Positions 1 to 8,666 are shown, counted from the first letter of the stretch. The stretch: DNA of 64,000 nt from Sphingobacterium sp. (GCA_022712315.1 JALAGS010000014.1:33407-97406), one strand, 5' to 3'. A program made the numbers and translations. Notes: generated by a model from the letters alone, not told the origin.

Positions 1-306
1 TAGGGAGTCTATTTTTAATTTGAAGTCCTTCACCTTCAGTGAATCTTCCAATAGCCTAAATTGAGGGTTATCTGTTTTTTCACTTCCTTTAGGCATCTTT
101 TCTGTTCCCGGCATAGGAGCTAGACCGTCCATGCGCTTTAACTTTTTAACAGGCATACGATACTTTCCATCTGCCGAATCCAATTTAAGAATAGGCATTT
201 TTGATTCTCTTTCCTCAATTAAAGGAATCTGTGGTTTTACCTTAGCCTGTCCCAAAGCGACGGTTCCGAACGAAGCCAATGTCAGTAATAATACGTAACA
301 TTTCAT
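1..306 (-). CDS. Secreted protein of unknown function, N-terminal part (cut by window edge)
   Basis: An open frame of 102 codons runs from an ATG at 306 off the left edge with no stop. The first 20 or so residues (MKCYVLLLTLASFGTVALGQ) are a classical cleavable signal peptide ending at ALGQ-A, so the product is exported. The visible mature part is rich in Lys, Pro and Met with no recognisable domain. I do not recognise the family. It diverges from the histidine kinase gene across a 450-base gap. The signal peptide makes a real gene likely; the function is unknown. Confidence 0.7.
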   Translation of the reverse strand, partial: MKCYVLLLTLASFGTVALGQAKVKPQIPLIEERESKMPILKLDSADGKYRMPVKKLKRMDGLAPMPGTEKMPKGSEKTDNPQFRLLEDSLKVKDFKLKIDSL

Positions 307-756
307 CTATATATCGTTATTTAATAGTATCTAAATGCATATAAGTATAAGCAAACGTAAACACTCCGCTTATTCATTCCTGGTTATTTTAAATCGCATT
401 CAACAATATAGCTCACATTTACTCATGAATTCACTAGCTAGTTCATTCATCAGTCAAGTTCCACGGCATCAATTAAAAATCGACTACTATGGCCAAATTC
501 ACGGCATACCTCATCACTATGCACTAATTTACGAACAACAACACCTATATTTAAACAGATTGCTGTTAAACATTGTTAAAACGGCTTCAAAACACATCAG
601 CATCTTTATATTTGTAACAATTTAAGAAAATGAGCTATTGCACCCTTATGACTCTTAGAATGGCAGAAGGCATGCAGGCACAAATGGTAAACAACAAACT
701 GAGTGCTATAAACTTTGTGATACAATCAAAACACATTTATTTAATATCCTATTCTT
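307..756. other. Divergent intergenic region, no convincing gene
   Basis: AT-rich spacer between two divergent genes. A 96-codon frame at 335-625 has an unnatural composition and no RBS, and I do not regard it as a gene. TATATTTG at 607-614 matches the Bacteroidota -7 consensus on the plus strand. AAACTTTG at 710-717, 39 bases before the kinase ATG, is a second near match and the likelier kinase promoter. Nothing else stands out. Confidence 0.4.
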
Positions 757-2589
757 ATGAAGAAAAATAGCATTGTATTAATCATTGGACTCATGTCACT
801 AGCCCTAATCGGTGTATTGGCAATGCAATTCTATTTTCTGAGAGATTCTTATCGTCAAAAGTCCCAACTATTTGACGAGTCTGTCAATGCTGCAATTACA
901 GCAGTTGCCGGAAAGCTCGAACGACGGGAAGTTGTTGACTTCGCTAAAGTTCAGCAAGAGCGTAATATCGAAAAATCCAAACAAGAACAAGCGAAACAAC
1001 GCCTTTTGGCCGAGCAACTCGAAATTCAATACAGAATTGAAGAATTGAAGAACAAACAGCATACTGTTTTCTCCAACTTCAAGGAGCAAGAAGACCAACT
1101 ACGCGCTTTGTACCCTAATGTAATTGAAATCAAAAATTCATTTTACGAGACATACATTAAAAGACCAGAGTACCAGAAATACATCAAATTTTCTGTTTCA
1201 AATGAACTTACCGACGACAATCTGGTACAGGCTTTTATCATGTTAAATGCCTCAAAGGTAGATGATCAGATTAGTGGAAAAGACGACAGCACACGGTTTG
1301 TTATCCCCTTGATGGATCCACTGGTCAATCAACAAACGAAATTCCGAGTGGCGACCCTCCCACCAAGAGAGAACGCCAAGCTTACCAAAACCATCTCTGA
1401 TCTAGAAAAAAGATTGGACGTCCTTAACCGGAAGAACTCGTGGAGCGGTTTCAATGTATACGATTCAGTGGCCATGCTGGGAGGTAAAAAAGCAGATTAC
1501 ATTGAAGATGTCGCTATCGGGATGGAATTGGCTAAACGGCCGTTAAAAGACCGGTTGAACGTCATCATCGTGCAAGAACTGATCAAAGATGAGTTGGCCC
1601 AACGCGACATTAAAGCGCCTTTTAACATTGAAATATGGAGTACCAACAATATATTACTCAATAATATTCTAAACGAAGCAACCTTAAATACCCCGACAAA
1701 CACAACAAAATACTCTACCGCTCTTTTTAAAGGTGATATAGGCGCTGCACCGGGAAAATTAACGATTTACTTCCCTAATAAAAAGGCAATAATCGCAGAT
1801 AATATGGGCTATTTGCTGCTACCTATGCTGGCATTGCTTTTCTTATTGGTAGGTTGTTTTGCCTATACCCTGATTATCATCTTCAGACAAAAGAAAGTTT
1901 CGGAGATGAAAACAGATTTCATCAACAACATGACCCATGAGTTTAAAACGCCCGTTGCAACAATCATGATTGCCAGTGAATCGCTAAAAGATCCTGATAT
2001 CAATGCGGACCATAAACGCGTTCAAAAATTGGCCAATATCATCTATGATGAAAATGTTAGGCTTGGGAATCATATTGAGCGGGTACTCGACTTAGCAAGA
2101 CTAGAAAAAGAAACCCTAAAACTCGATCAGGTAGAGGTACACATCAATGATCTGGTTTCTGCCGTAACAGACAGCATGCAACTACGTATGCAAAATATTG
2201 GCGGGAAATTCAGTATAGACCTTGCCGCTACCAAGGATATTGTTATCGGTGATGAACTGCATTTTTCGAATGTATTTTACAATCTACTCGACAATGCAAT
2301 CAAGTACAGTAAAGGTGATTTGCATGTCAATATTAATTCAAAAAATGTCGGCGATACCATAGTCGTTACCATAGCTGACAACGGTATTGGTATGAGCCGT
2401 GATCACCTTCAAAAGATTTTCGATCAGTTTTACCGTATCCCTACGGGGAATGTTCACAATGTCAAAGGATTTGGCCTTGGCTTAAGTTATGTACAGGACA
2501 TCCTCAGAAGGCTGAACGGAAAAATTACAGTTAGAAGTGAAAAAGATAAGGGCACGACCTTTGAAGTAATTTTGCCTATTAAAAAATAA
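757..2589 (+). CDS. Sensor histidine kinase
   Basis: Membrane-bound sensor kinase of 610 residues. A transmembrane helix at about 7-27 is followed by a roughly 320-residue extracytoplasmic region that starts with a charged coiled coil, then a second helix at about 350-373. The cytoplasmic part has the HisKA H-box with phospho-acceptor His394 (THEFKTP), an N-box near 505-519 (FYNLLDNAIKYSK), G1 DNGIGM near 542 and G2 GFGLGLS near 571-577, so the kinase looks intact. The large sensor domain has no family I recognise, so the signal is unknown. The cognate regulator follows after 112 bases containing a foldable element. Similar pairs are common in Bacteroidota. Confidence 0.93.
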   Translation: MKKNSIVLIIGLMSLALIGVLAMQFYFLRDSYRQKSQLFDESVNAAITAVAGKLERREVVDFAKVQQERNIEKSKQEQAKQRLLAEQLEIQYRIEELKNKQHTVFSNFKEQEDQLRALYPNVIEIKNSFYETYIKRPEYQKYIKFSVSNELTDDNLVQAFIMLNASKVDDQISGKDDSTRFVIPLMDPLVNQQTKFRVATLPPRENAKLTKTISDLEKRLDVLNRKNSWSGFNVYDSVAMLGGKKADYIEDVAIGMELAKRPLKDRLNVIIVQELIKDELAQRDIKAPFNIEIWSTNNILLNNILNEATLNTPTNTTKYSTALFKGDIGAAPGKLTIYFPNKKAIIADNMGYLLLPMLALLFLLVGCFAYTLIIIFRQKKVSEMKTDFINNMTHEFKTPVATIMIASESLKDPDINADHKRVQKLANIIYDENVRLGNHIERVLDLARLEKETLKLDQVEVHINDLVSAVTDSMQLRMQNIGGKFSIDLAATKDIVIGDELHFSNVFYNLLDNAIKYSKGDLHVNINSKNVGDTIVVTIADNGIGMSRDHLQKIFDQFYRIPTGNVHNVKGFGLGLSYVQDILRRLNGKITVRSEKDKGTTFEVILPIKK

Positions 2590-2592
2590 GAC

Positions 2593-2676
2593 GTTCCTTT
2601 TTTGTATATTTCCTCTGTATAGCAACCGCAACGGTCGAGGAAAGCCGGCCTTAAGGGCTTATCAAGATCAAGGAAC
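2593..2676 (+). ncRNA. Candidate three-way-junction RNA element between kinase and regulator
   Basis: A closing stem pairs GTTCCTT (2593-2599) with AAGGAAC (2670-2676), seven pairs. Inside, TTTCCTC (2609-2615) pairs with GAGGAAA (2637-2643), seven pairs, capped by a small ACCG/CGGT hairpin at 2625-2635. A third arm, AAGCC/GGCTT, lies at 2642-2660 and would share its first bases with the second arm. The element occupies most of the intercistronic gap. It has no U-run, so it is not a standard terminator. Pairing was found by eye; the fold is unproven. Confidence 0.45.
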
Positions 2677-2701
2677 ATAAGTGAAAATTAATATATTCAT
2701 T

Positions 2702-3391
2702 ATGCAAAAGATATTATTAGCAGAAGATGATCCTAATTTGGGGGATCTTTTAAAAGACTATCTCGAATTAAAGGGAAAATTTGACGTCACATTGTGTACC
2801 GATGGCGATGAAGCAATTTCTCAATTCAAAAAAAACAATTATGACCTCTGCATTTTCGATGTCATGATGCCCAAAAAGGACGGCTTTACAGTTGGACGTG
2901 AGATCAGAAAAACAAATAATACAGTTCCCATTATCTTTGCCACTGCAAAAGGCATGATGGAAGATAAAACCGAAGCCTTTGAACTTGGAGGTGATGATTA
3001 TATCACCAAGCCTTTTCGAGTGGAGGAACTATTGCTCCGCATCAATGCATTGCTGAAACGCAGTGTTCGGGATAAGGAGGAGGAAGTAGTAGCTGATAAA
3101 TTTGAAATAGGTGATTATTTCTTCGATTACACAAGTCAGCAGATCTCCTACAAGGGACAGATGCAAAAACTATCGACGAAAGAAGCTGAACTACTTCGCC
3201 TACTTTGTTTAAAGAAAAATGATGTTCTGACTCGAGAAGAAGCCCTATTAAAAATATGGCATGATGACAACTACTTTACAGGTAGAAGCATGGATGTATT
3301 TCTCAGCAAGCTTCGTAAATATCTAAAAGAAGATAGTAAAGTTGAAATTGTCAATGTGCACGGAAAAGGTTACAAACTTTTGGTGAGCTAA
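2702..3391 (+). CDS. OmpR/PhoB-type response regulator
   Basis: Two-domain response regulator of 229 residues. The receiver has the acidic pair in LLAEDDP, the phospho-accepting Asp53 in CIFDVMMPKKDG, the Thr/Ala switch in FATAKG and the conserved Lys in YITKPF. The C-terminal winged-helix domain contains LSTKEAELLRLLC and ends in RSMDVFLSKLRKYL...GKGYKLLV, typical of OmpR DNA-binding domains. A GTG at 2681 in frame gives a longer form, but ATG 2702 starts directly at the conserved MQKILLAEDD, so I prefer it. It is the likely partner of the kinase just upstream. It ends in a strong terminator. Confidence 0.94.
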   Translation: MQKILLAEDDPNLGDLLKDYLELKGKFDVTLCTDGDEAISQFKKNNYDLCIFDVMMPKKDGFTVGREIRKTNNTVPIIFATAKGMMEDKTEAFELGGDDYITKPFRVEELLLRINALLKRSVRDKEEEVVADKFEIGDYFFDYTSQQISYKGQMQKLSTKEAELLRLLCLKKNDVLTREEALLKIWHDDNYFTGRSMDVFLSKLRKYLKEDSKVEIVNVHGKGYKLLVS

Positions 3392-3433
3392 AAAAAAGGG
3401 GGAATGCGGAATATGAGCATTCCCCCTTTTTTT
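3391..3433 (+). terminator. Rho-independent terminator of the two-component operon
   Basis: A-run plus GGGGGAATGC pairs with GCATTCCCCC plus T-run around a nine-base loop. The stem is perfect and the U-tract follows directly after the regulator stop codon. Confidence 0.92.
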
Positions 3434-3544
3434 GCCTTGCAAGGCGTAGATCCATTGGATAAAATAATTTATGGATGAAAAGAAGAGAACAAAACAATTT
3501 CATCCTTAGGAGAATATAAAAAATAGACGCACTTTTATAAAAAA

Positions 3545-3576
3545 TTTGCATTTCAAAAAGAAATGTTCTAACTTAG
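3545..3576 (+). promoter_or_regulatory. Putative promoter of the SAM riboswitch/metE transcript
   Basis: TTTG at 3545-3548 and TAACTTAG at 3569-3576 fit the Bacteroidota -33/-7 pattern (consensus TTTG and TAnnTTTG) with a 20-base spacer, placing the start of transcription at the 5' edge of the riboswitch. Confidence 0.6.
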
Positions 3577-3580
3577 CGTC

Positions 3581-3682
3581 GCTTATAGAGAAAGGCAGAG
3601 GGAATAGACCCGATGAAGCCTTAGCAACCTGTCCCTTGACAAGGTGCTAAATTCTACCCTACTTGATATGGGAATGATAAGC
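3581..3682 (+). ncRNA. SAM-I (S-box) riboswitch aptamer
   Basis: The segment carries the S-box hallmarks in order: GCTTAT (5' P1 strand), AGAGAAAGGCAGAGGGA, GACCCGATGAAGCC, TAGCAACC, AAGGTGCTAAATTC, and the closing ATAAGC (3677-3682), which pairs with 3581-3586. It lies directly upstream of metE, the expected target for S-adenosylmethionine control. No intrinsic terminator is visible between the aptamer and the metE start. A stretch at about 3708-3719 (CCTTCTCTCTCTA) can pair with the 5' P1/P2 strand (TAGAGAAAGG), which may form the alternative state. Confidence 0.9.
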
Positions 3683-3760
3683 CGAAGTCACCGAATTCTA
3701 GTGTGTCCTTCTCTCTCTAGCAAGAAATATAGTTGAAAAAGAAATATTAAAACATTCATT

Positions 3761-6073
3761 ATGTTATTGACTAACAATTTAGGTTACCCTCGTGTGGGCG
3801 CGTTTCGCGAATTGAAAAAAGCCAATGAGGCCTATTGGGCTAAAAAGTCTTCCGTTGAGGAATTATTGGACACAGCAAAAAAAATTCGTGAAGGCAATTG
3901 GAAAACACAAAAAGATGCTGGAATAGATTTGATTCCTTCCAACGATTTCTCTTTTTACGATCAAGTATTGGATTTAACTCTTACTGTTGGCGCAATTCCT
4001 GCTCGTTACCATTCTTTATTGAATAAAGTAGACAACAATTACAGTTTAGATCTATATTTTGCAATGGCTCGTGGTTTCCAACAAGAAGGAATCGATGTGA
4101 CTGCAATGGAAATGACCAAGTGGTTGGACACAAATTACCACTACATGGTGCCAGAATTCACAAAGGATCAGGAATTCAAATTGACTTCTGAAAAATTCTT
4201 AAATGAATATAACGAGGCAAAATCATTAGGTATCGAAACTAAGCCAGTTTTACTAGGCCCAATTACTTACCTTTTGATCGGTAAAGAAAAAGAAGCTGGT
4301 TTTGACCGTATCGATTTATTAGATAAACTTGTTCCAGTATATGAACAAATTTTATCAAAATTAGCTGCGGCTGGCGCACAATATGTTCAGATCGATGAGC
4401 CTTTCTTGGCACTGGATTTAGATCCTAAAGTAAAAGCTTTGTATCAACCTACTTTCGAGAAGTTAGCTGCTGCAGCCAAAAACATCAAATTGATCGCTAC
4501 AACTTACTTTGAAGCATTAAAAGACAACGAAGATATCGCAGTTAACTTGCCTATCCATGCGTTACATTTAGATCTTGTACGTGGCGAAAACCAATTGGAT
4601 ACGGTATTAGCTAAAGTTCCTGCTTCATTGACGTTATCTTTAGGTATTGTTGAAGGCCGTAACATCTGGAAAAATGATTACGAAAAATCATTGGTTAAAA
4701 TCAAACAAGCTGTTAACGCATTAGGAAAAGACCGCGTATGGGTAGCTCCATCTTCATCTCTGTTGCACGTTCCTTTTGATTTGGACAATGAGCACAACGA
4801 ACAGTCATTACCTGCTGAAGTGAAAAACTGGTTAGCATTTGCAAAACAAAAATTAGCTGAAGTAAAAGACTTAGCAGTATTGGCTGAAGGTGAAGTTGAT
4901 GCTGAAACAGCAAAACGTTTTGAAGCAAACAAAGCTGCAGCCGAAAGCCGCCGCACTTCTCCTTTGATTCACAAACCAGAGGTTAAAACACGTACAAGCA
5001 ATATCACTGATGACGATGCAAAACGTACTTCTGTATTTGCTGACCGTAAAGCAGCGCAACAAGCGAAATTCAACTTGCCAGCATTCCCGACAACAACTAT
5101 TGGTTCATTCCCACAGACAAAAGATGTTCGTAAATGGAGAGCGGATTTGAAAAAGGGTGCAATTACGCAAGCTGAATACGATAAAGCAATCGCAGAAGAA
5201 ACTGAAAATACCATCCGTCTTCAAGAGCAATTGGACATTGACGTATTGGTACACGGTGAATTCGAACGTAATGACATGGTTGAATACTTCGGTGAGCAAT
5301 TAGCCGGTTACGCTTTCACACAAAACGGTTGGGTTCAGTCTTACGGTTCACGTTGTGTTAAACCTCCAATTATCTATGGTGATGTTTACCGTCCAGAGGA
5401 TATGACTGTACGCTGGTCTTCTTATGCACAATCATTGACAAACCGTCCGGTAAAAGGTATGTTGACTGGTCCTGTAACAATCTTACAATGGTCTTTCGTA
5501 CGTAACGATCAACCGCGTTCAACAACGACCTATCAAATTGCATTGGCAATCTTAGATGAAGTACAGGCGTTGGAAAAAGCAGGTGTCAAAATCATCCAAA
5601 TTGATGAGCCCGCTATCCGTGAAGGATTACCTTTGCGCAAAGCTGATCAAAAAGATTACTTAAACTGGGCAGTACGTGCTTTCCGTGTTTCTTCATCAAA
5701 CGTGGAAGATGATACACAAATCCACACGCACATGTGTTACTCAGAATTCAATAATGTAATCGAAGATATCGCTGCGATGGATGCCGACGTTATCACGATC
5801 GAGACTTCACGTTCTCAAATGAAATTATTGAATGCTTTCGCTGGTGATTTTAAATATCCAAATGATATCGGTCCAGGTGTTTATGATATTCACTCACCAC
5901 GTGTACCAAGCAAAGACGAAATGGTCGATCTATTGCGCAAAGCAAAAGCAGTAGTTCCAGCAGAACAACTTTGGGTTAACCCTGACTGTGGTTTGAAAAC
6001 TCGTGCTTGGCCAGAAACCAAAGCGGCTTTAGAATCTATGGTAGAGGCAGCCAAAATCTTAAGAGCAGAATAA
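3761..6073 (+). CDS. metE: Cobalamin-independent methionine synthase
   Basis: MetE transfers the methyl group of 5-methyltetrahydropteroyl-triglutamate to homocysteine, the last step of methionine synthesis, in the cytoplasm. At 770 residues it has the normal two-barrel length. The N-terminal half opens with the conserved NLGYPRVGAFRELKKA. The C-terminal catalytic half has TTIGSFPQT, the zinc-binding H-x-H-M-C motif with Cys near 659, and the second Cys in NPDCGLKTR near 743. It is preceded by a SAM riboswitch, so high SAM should lower its expression. It is a single-gene unit closed by a palindromic terminator. Confidence 0.98.
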   Translation: MLLTNNLGYPRVGAFRELKKANEAYWAKKSSVEELLDTAKKIREGNWKTQKDAGIDLIPSNDFSFYDQVLDLTLTVGAIPARYHSLLNKVDNNYSLDLYFAMARGFQQEGIDVTAMEMTKWLDTNYHYMVPEFTKDQEFKLTSEKFLNEYNEAKSLGIETKPVLLGPITYLLIGKEKEAGFDRIDLLDKLVPVYEQILSKLAAAGAQYVQIDEPFLALDLDPKVKALYQPTFEKLAAAAKNIKLIATTYFEALKDNEDIAVNLPIHALHLDLVRGENQLDTVLAKVPASLTLSLGIVEGRNIWKNDYEKSLVKIKQAVNALGKDRVWVAPSSSLLHVPFDLDNEHNEQSLPAEVKNWLAFAKQKLAEVKDLAVLAEGEVDAETAKRFEANKAAAESRRTSPLIHKPEVKTRTSNITDDDAKRTSVFADRKAAQQAKFNLPAFPTTTIGSFPQTKDVRKWRADLKKGAITQAEYDKAIAEETENTIRLQEQLDIDVLVHGEFERNDMVEYFGEQLAGYAFTQNGWVQSYGSRCVKPPIIYGDVYRPEDMTVRWSSYAQSLTNRPVKGMLTGPVTILQWSFVRNDQPRSTTTYQIALAILDEVQALEKAGVKIIQIDEPAIREGLPLRKADQKDYLNWAVRAFRVSSSNVEDDTQIHTHMCYSEFNNVIEDIAAMDADVITIETSRSQMKLLNAFAGDFKYPNDIGPGVYDIHSPRVPSKDEMVDLLRKAKAVVPAEQLWVNPDCGLKTRAWPETKAALESMVEAAKILRAE

Positions 6074-6093
6074 TTCTTAAACTATATTGATAA

Positions 6094-6123
6094 AAGCCCT
6101 AGGTGAAATTTCACCTAGGGCTT
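6094..6123. terminator. Bidirectional terminator between metE and the TPR gene
   Basis: A perfect 30-base palindrome (AAGCCCTAGGTGAAA and its complement) flanked by A/T runs sits between the convergent stops of metE and the TPR gene. It can serve both transcripts. Confidence 0.85.
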
Positions 6124-6167
6124 CTTTATTGGAATAGACTTAGAGAAAAAGTATAGCATTGGGCAGA

Positions 6168-6674
6168 TCATTTCTTTGTTTTCTTACGACCTTTCTTAAT
6201 CCCCTGTTTTCCCTGAATGCGCTCTTCAATAGACTTCAAGCTAGAAGCTAAATCTTGGTCTACATTTTCGAGTTTTGCCATCTTTAAAGCTTTTAAGGCT
6301 TTTTTGTATCTTTTCGATTTCTCAAAGAGCAGTGCCTTTTTGATCCAAATCCCTGTCAAGGGCATTCCTGGCAACGTCAAGGCGAATTTGATTGTCTTTT
6401 TTGCTGCCTCATATTCCCCCATATCAATCAAAGTCTGAATGAAATAAGGGTATACTTCAAGTGCATGCACATTATGCACCAAAGCTTCCTGAAAATATTG
6501 CTTTGCCTGTGCATAATCAAACAGCTGTTCCGCATGAACCCTTCCCATTAAACACAAAGCCATTGTATTGGATTCATCGTATGACAAGGCATACGATAAA
6601 GATTCCAAAGTTTCCTCCAAATAAAAAGGATAGTTATCCAGTGCCTGAAGGACATATTTATTTACTGAATTCAT
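6168..6674 (-). CDS. TPR-like repeat protein
   Basis: A soluble 168-residue protein with no signal peptide. Two or three helix-turn-helix repeats have TPR character, for example a stretch at 34-66 (NTMALCLMGRVHAEQ...YAQAKQYFQEALV) and another near 100-130 ending in ALKALKMAKLEN. The C-terminus is strongly basic (GIKKGRKKTKK). TPR proteins serve as protein-protein scaffolds; the partner cannot be read from context. It is convergent with metE and stands alone. Confidence 0.8.
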   Translation of the reverse strand: MNSVNKYVLQALDNYPFYLEETLESLSYALSYDESNTMALCLMGRVHAEQLFDYAQAKQYFQEALVHNVHALEVYPYFIQTLIDMGEYEAAKKTIKFALTLPGMPLTGIWIKKALLFEKSKRYKKALKALKMAKLENVDQDLASSLKSIEERIQGKQGIKKGRKKTKK

Positions 6675-7099
6675 AAAATTTTCTAAAACATTACATTAGT
6701 ATCCAGCTTGTACAAATACCTCGAAAGTTGCTGGATTTATTCAAACTCCTAATAAGCTAAATGACATTGGCACAACAGCGTCTAGTATAGACACTTATTA
6801 TTTAACCAATAATCAACAGTTATTGACTTAGCATATCAAGAAAGAAGACTAAGAAAGGGCTGTATTCCGAAGAATATTCCCGAGAATCTTCTCTGAGGAC
6901 GAAGCGGGATTTTTCATTGTTACAAACATATTCTTCCGTTTTTAATTAACTATTCTATTAAGCTGCAAAGATCCAAAATATTTACCAAACTACCAAAACT
7001 TTTGATTACTAATCCGTTATATCTTCTAGCATGATATTGGCATATTATTGTCGCATCAATTTCGCTGAAATTCAACGACTATTTCCTCATATTTGGATT
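6675..7099. other. Divergent intergenic region with an orphan terminator-like hairpin
   Basis: A 425-base gap between divergent genes. On the plus strand, TCCCG (6878-6882) and CGGGA (6905-6909) enclose a GAGAATCTTCTC mini-hairpin and are followed by TTTTT (6910-6914). No gene lies upstream on that strand, so it could end a small RNA, but the outer stem is only five pairs. An in-frame ATG at 7031 would extend the HTH gene but matches no domain. Confidence 0.3.
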
Positions 7100-7690
7100 A
7101 TGGAAAGTCAATCAGCGAATCAATTAATCAAACTATCAAGAAAACGTAAGGGATTAACGCAGCAGGAACTCGCCGATCAGGCGGGTGTATCCTTAAGAAC
7201 AGTGCAACGCATAGAAAAAGGCACTGAAGAAATCAGTGGATTTAGTCTCAAACAAATCAGTCAAATTTTGGAAATACCTTTAGAACAACTCATTATGCCA
7301 AATGTAAATCAAATCAGTATTGACAACAATCAAACAGGAAGTATTAAAGCTTTATATTTAGCATCGCTCACCTTTCTGGTCAATCCATTATTAGGCTTAC
7401 TGGTCCCAGCAATTATGGGCTATACGAAGCAAAACAAAGACGCCTTATACAGTAAGCACCTAAAAAGAATAATTGTAATACATGCTATTGGACTATTCTT
7501 TCTAGGAAGTTTTATAGGCTATATCATTATTGCAGATTTTTTTAAGATTTCGCTACCGTCTTTTTTAAACGATATCTTCAATAGCGCCTATTTTTTACTC
7601 ATCCCAGTATGCTATTACATCGTGATTCTAACGTTTACTATTTCTAATTATGTCGCAATAAGGAAGGCCAAGCTCAGTTCCGCAAACTAA
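7100..7690 (+). CDS. XRE-family HTH regulator with a C-terminal membrane domain
   Basis: The 196-residue protein starts with a Cro/CI helix-turn-helix (about 5-60; QLIKLSRKRKGLTQQELADQAGVS, then LRTVQRIEKG). After a short linker, three hydrophobic helices follow (about 85-107, 127-150 and 165-190), so the DNA-binding domain appears tethered to the inner membrane. Members with this plan are common in Bacteroidota, but I know of no defined target. ATG 7100 is chosen because the HTH begins there; an upstream in-frame ATG at 7031 would only add an unstructured extension. Confidence 0.85.
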   Translation: MESQSANQLIKLSRKRKGLTQQELADQAGVSLRTVQRIEKGTEEISGFSLKQISQILEIPLEQLIMPNVNQISIDNNQTGSIKALYLASLTFLVNPLLGLLVPAIMGYTKQNKDALYSKHLKRIIVIHAIGLFFLGSFIGYIIIADFFKISLPSFLNDIFNSAYFLLIPVCYYIVILTFTISNYVAIRKAKLSSAN

Positions 7691-7721
7691 ACCAATACAA
7701 ATGAATCTGTTGCGATCAAAA

Positions 7722-8096
7722 TCACAGCGGTTTCTTTTGAACGATCAATATCCAATCATTCTCCAGCAACAGATAGCCTGTTTCATAAATAAAGCTATAG
7801 GTCTGTCCCTTGTTATTGGAAAAAGTATGTGTATGGAACTTAAAATCAAATCCTAACCGCTTTAACTTTTCCCGTTGTATCTTGACCATACCCTCCCCAC
7901 TCAACGCATCCAATAAAATACGGCGGTTTTTTCGTAGGATATTATTCACATTTCGGACCAAGTTTACTTGGTCACTGTTTAATTTATTATTATAGGCATT
8001 CCGACATGCGTCATCACAGAATCGCTTGTCAGAACGCCCATATATACTTTTGCCACACTCAAGGCAGGCTCTTTCGACAGAACTCATAACAGACAT
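7722..8096 (-). CDS. Small zinc-ribbon protein, function unknown
   Basis: A 124-residue protein with a C-x2-C...C-x3-C zinc ribbon at about 11-31 (RACLECGKSIYGR, then KRFCDDACRNAYNNK), a form often named DUF2116-like. The remaining 90 residues are basic and predicted alpha/beta, without a domain I recognise. In-frame ATGs at 8096 and 8087 both precede the ribbon. It diverges from an ssb gene and the two share a region with a 14-base palindrome, so co-regulation with DNA metabolism is possible but unproven. Confidence 0.75.
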   Translation of the reverse strand: MSVMSSVERACLECGKSIYGRSDKRFCDDACRNAYNNKLNSDQVNLVRNVNNILRKNRRILLDALSGEGMVKIQREKLKRLGFDFKFHTHTFSNNKGQTYSFIYETGYLLLENDWILIVQKKPL

Positions 8097-8120
8097 TTAA
8101 ACGACAACAAACGGTTACAA

Positions 8121-8160
8121 TCGACTATAGTCGAATACAAATGGTAAATAGACGACTATA
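8121..8160. promoter_or_regulatory. Palindromic operator candidate between the zinc-ribbon gene and ssb
   Basis: A perfect 14-base palindrome, TCGACTATAGTCGA (8121-8134), is followed 31 bases later by a half copy, CGACTATA (8153-8160). The half copy lies where the -33 box of the ssb promoter would be. The 31-base spacing is about three helical turns, as expected for two bound regulators on one DNA face. Which protein binds is unknown. Confidence 0.5.
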
Positions 8161-8175
8161 ACTTCCTTCCCTTTG

Positions 8176-8183
8176 CATCTTTG
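8176..8183 (+). promoter_or_regulatory. Putative -7 box of the ssb promoter
   Basis: CATCTTTG matches seven of eight bases of TAnnTTTG. No TTTG lies at the usual -33 distance; the half operator CGACTATA occupies it, which suggests activator dependence. Confidence 0.4.
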
Positions 8184-8261
8184 CTCAGGTCATTCAATAG
8201 TAATAATCAAATGACTGTCAACTAAAATAAGAATTATTAAAAACATTTAAAAATCAGACAA

Positions 8262-8657
8262 ATGAGCACATTACGCAACAAAGTACAATTGGTTGGTCAT
8301 CTAGGTAATGACCCATTAATCAAAACAACCGCCACAGGCACAAACTATTCCATCCTCCGTCTTGCCACAAACGACCTGTTCAAGAACAAAGCTGGGGAAT
8401 GGGTCGAGGAGGTTCAATGGCATACGCTGGTAGTATGGGGAAATCAGAACAATACAATTGAAAAGAAATGCCAGCGTGGCACTAAACTTATGGTCGAAGG
8501 CAAACTTACTTATCGCAATTACGAAAATGCCGATGGCATAAAACAATATGTTACGGAAATTAAGGTGGATAGTTTTATGGTACTCTCAGGCCCTAGCGGA
8601 AACAAGGAAGACTGTCCTATTCCTCCAGATGAAAACGAAGATGATCTTCCCTTCTAA
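8262..8657 (+). CDS. ssb: Single-stranded DNA-binding protein (first of two)
   Basis: An OB-fold SSB of 131 residues: MSTLRNKVQLVGHLGNDP opens strand 1, followed by the core ending in EWHTLVVWG-like VQWHTLVVWGNQ and the region leading to YVTEIKVDSFMVL. The acidic tail ends in DEDLPF-type residues (DENEDDLPF), the docking tip for replication and repair partners. It is shorter than the second SSB at 61.7-62.2 kb. This copy may be the accessory or stress-induced one, since it has its own palindromic operator region, while the other sits beside mutY. Confidence 0.95.
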   Translation: MSTLRNKVQLVGHLGNDPLIKTTATGTNYSILRLATNDLFKNKAGEWVEEVQWHTLVVWGNQNNTIEKKCQRGTKLMVEGKLTYRNYENADGIKQYVTEIKVDSFMVLSGPSGNKEDCPIPPDENEDDLPF

Positions 8658-8666
8658 AATAGTCGA

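Noticed and set aside
335..625. 96-codon open frame in the divergent gap before the kinase gene
   Set aside because: Composition is not protein-like, there is no domain, signal peptide or suitable promoter, and it lies in AT-rich regulatory sequence.
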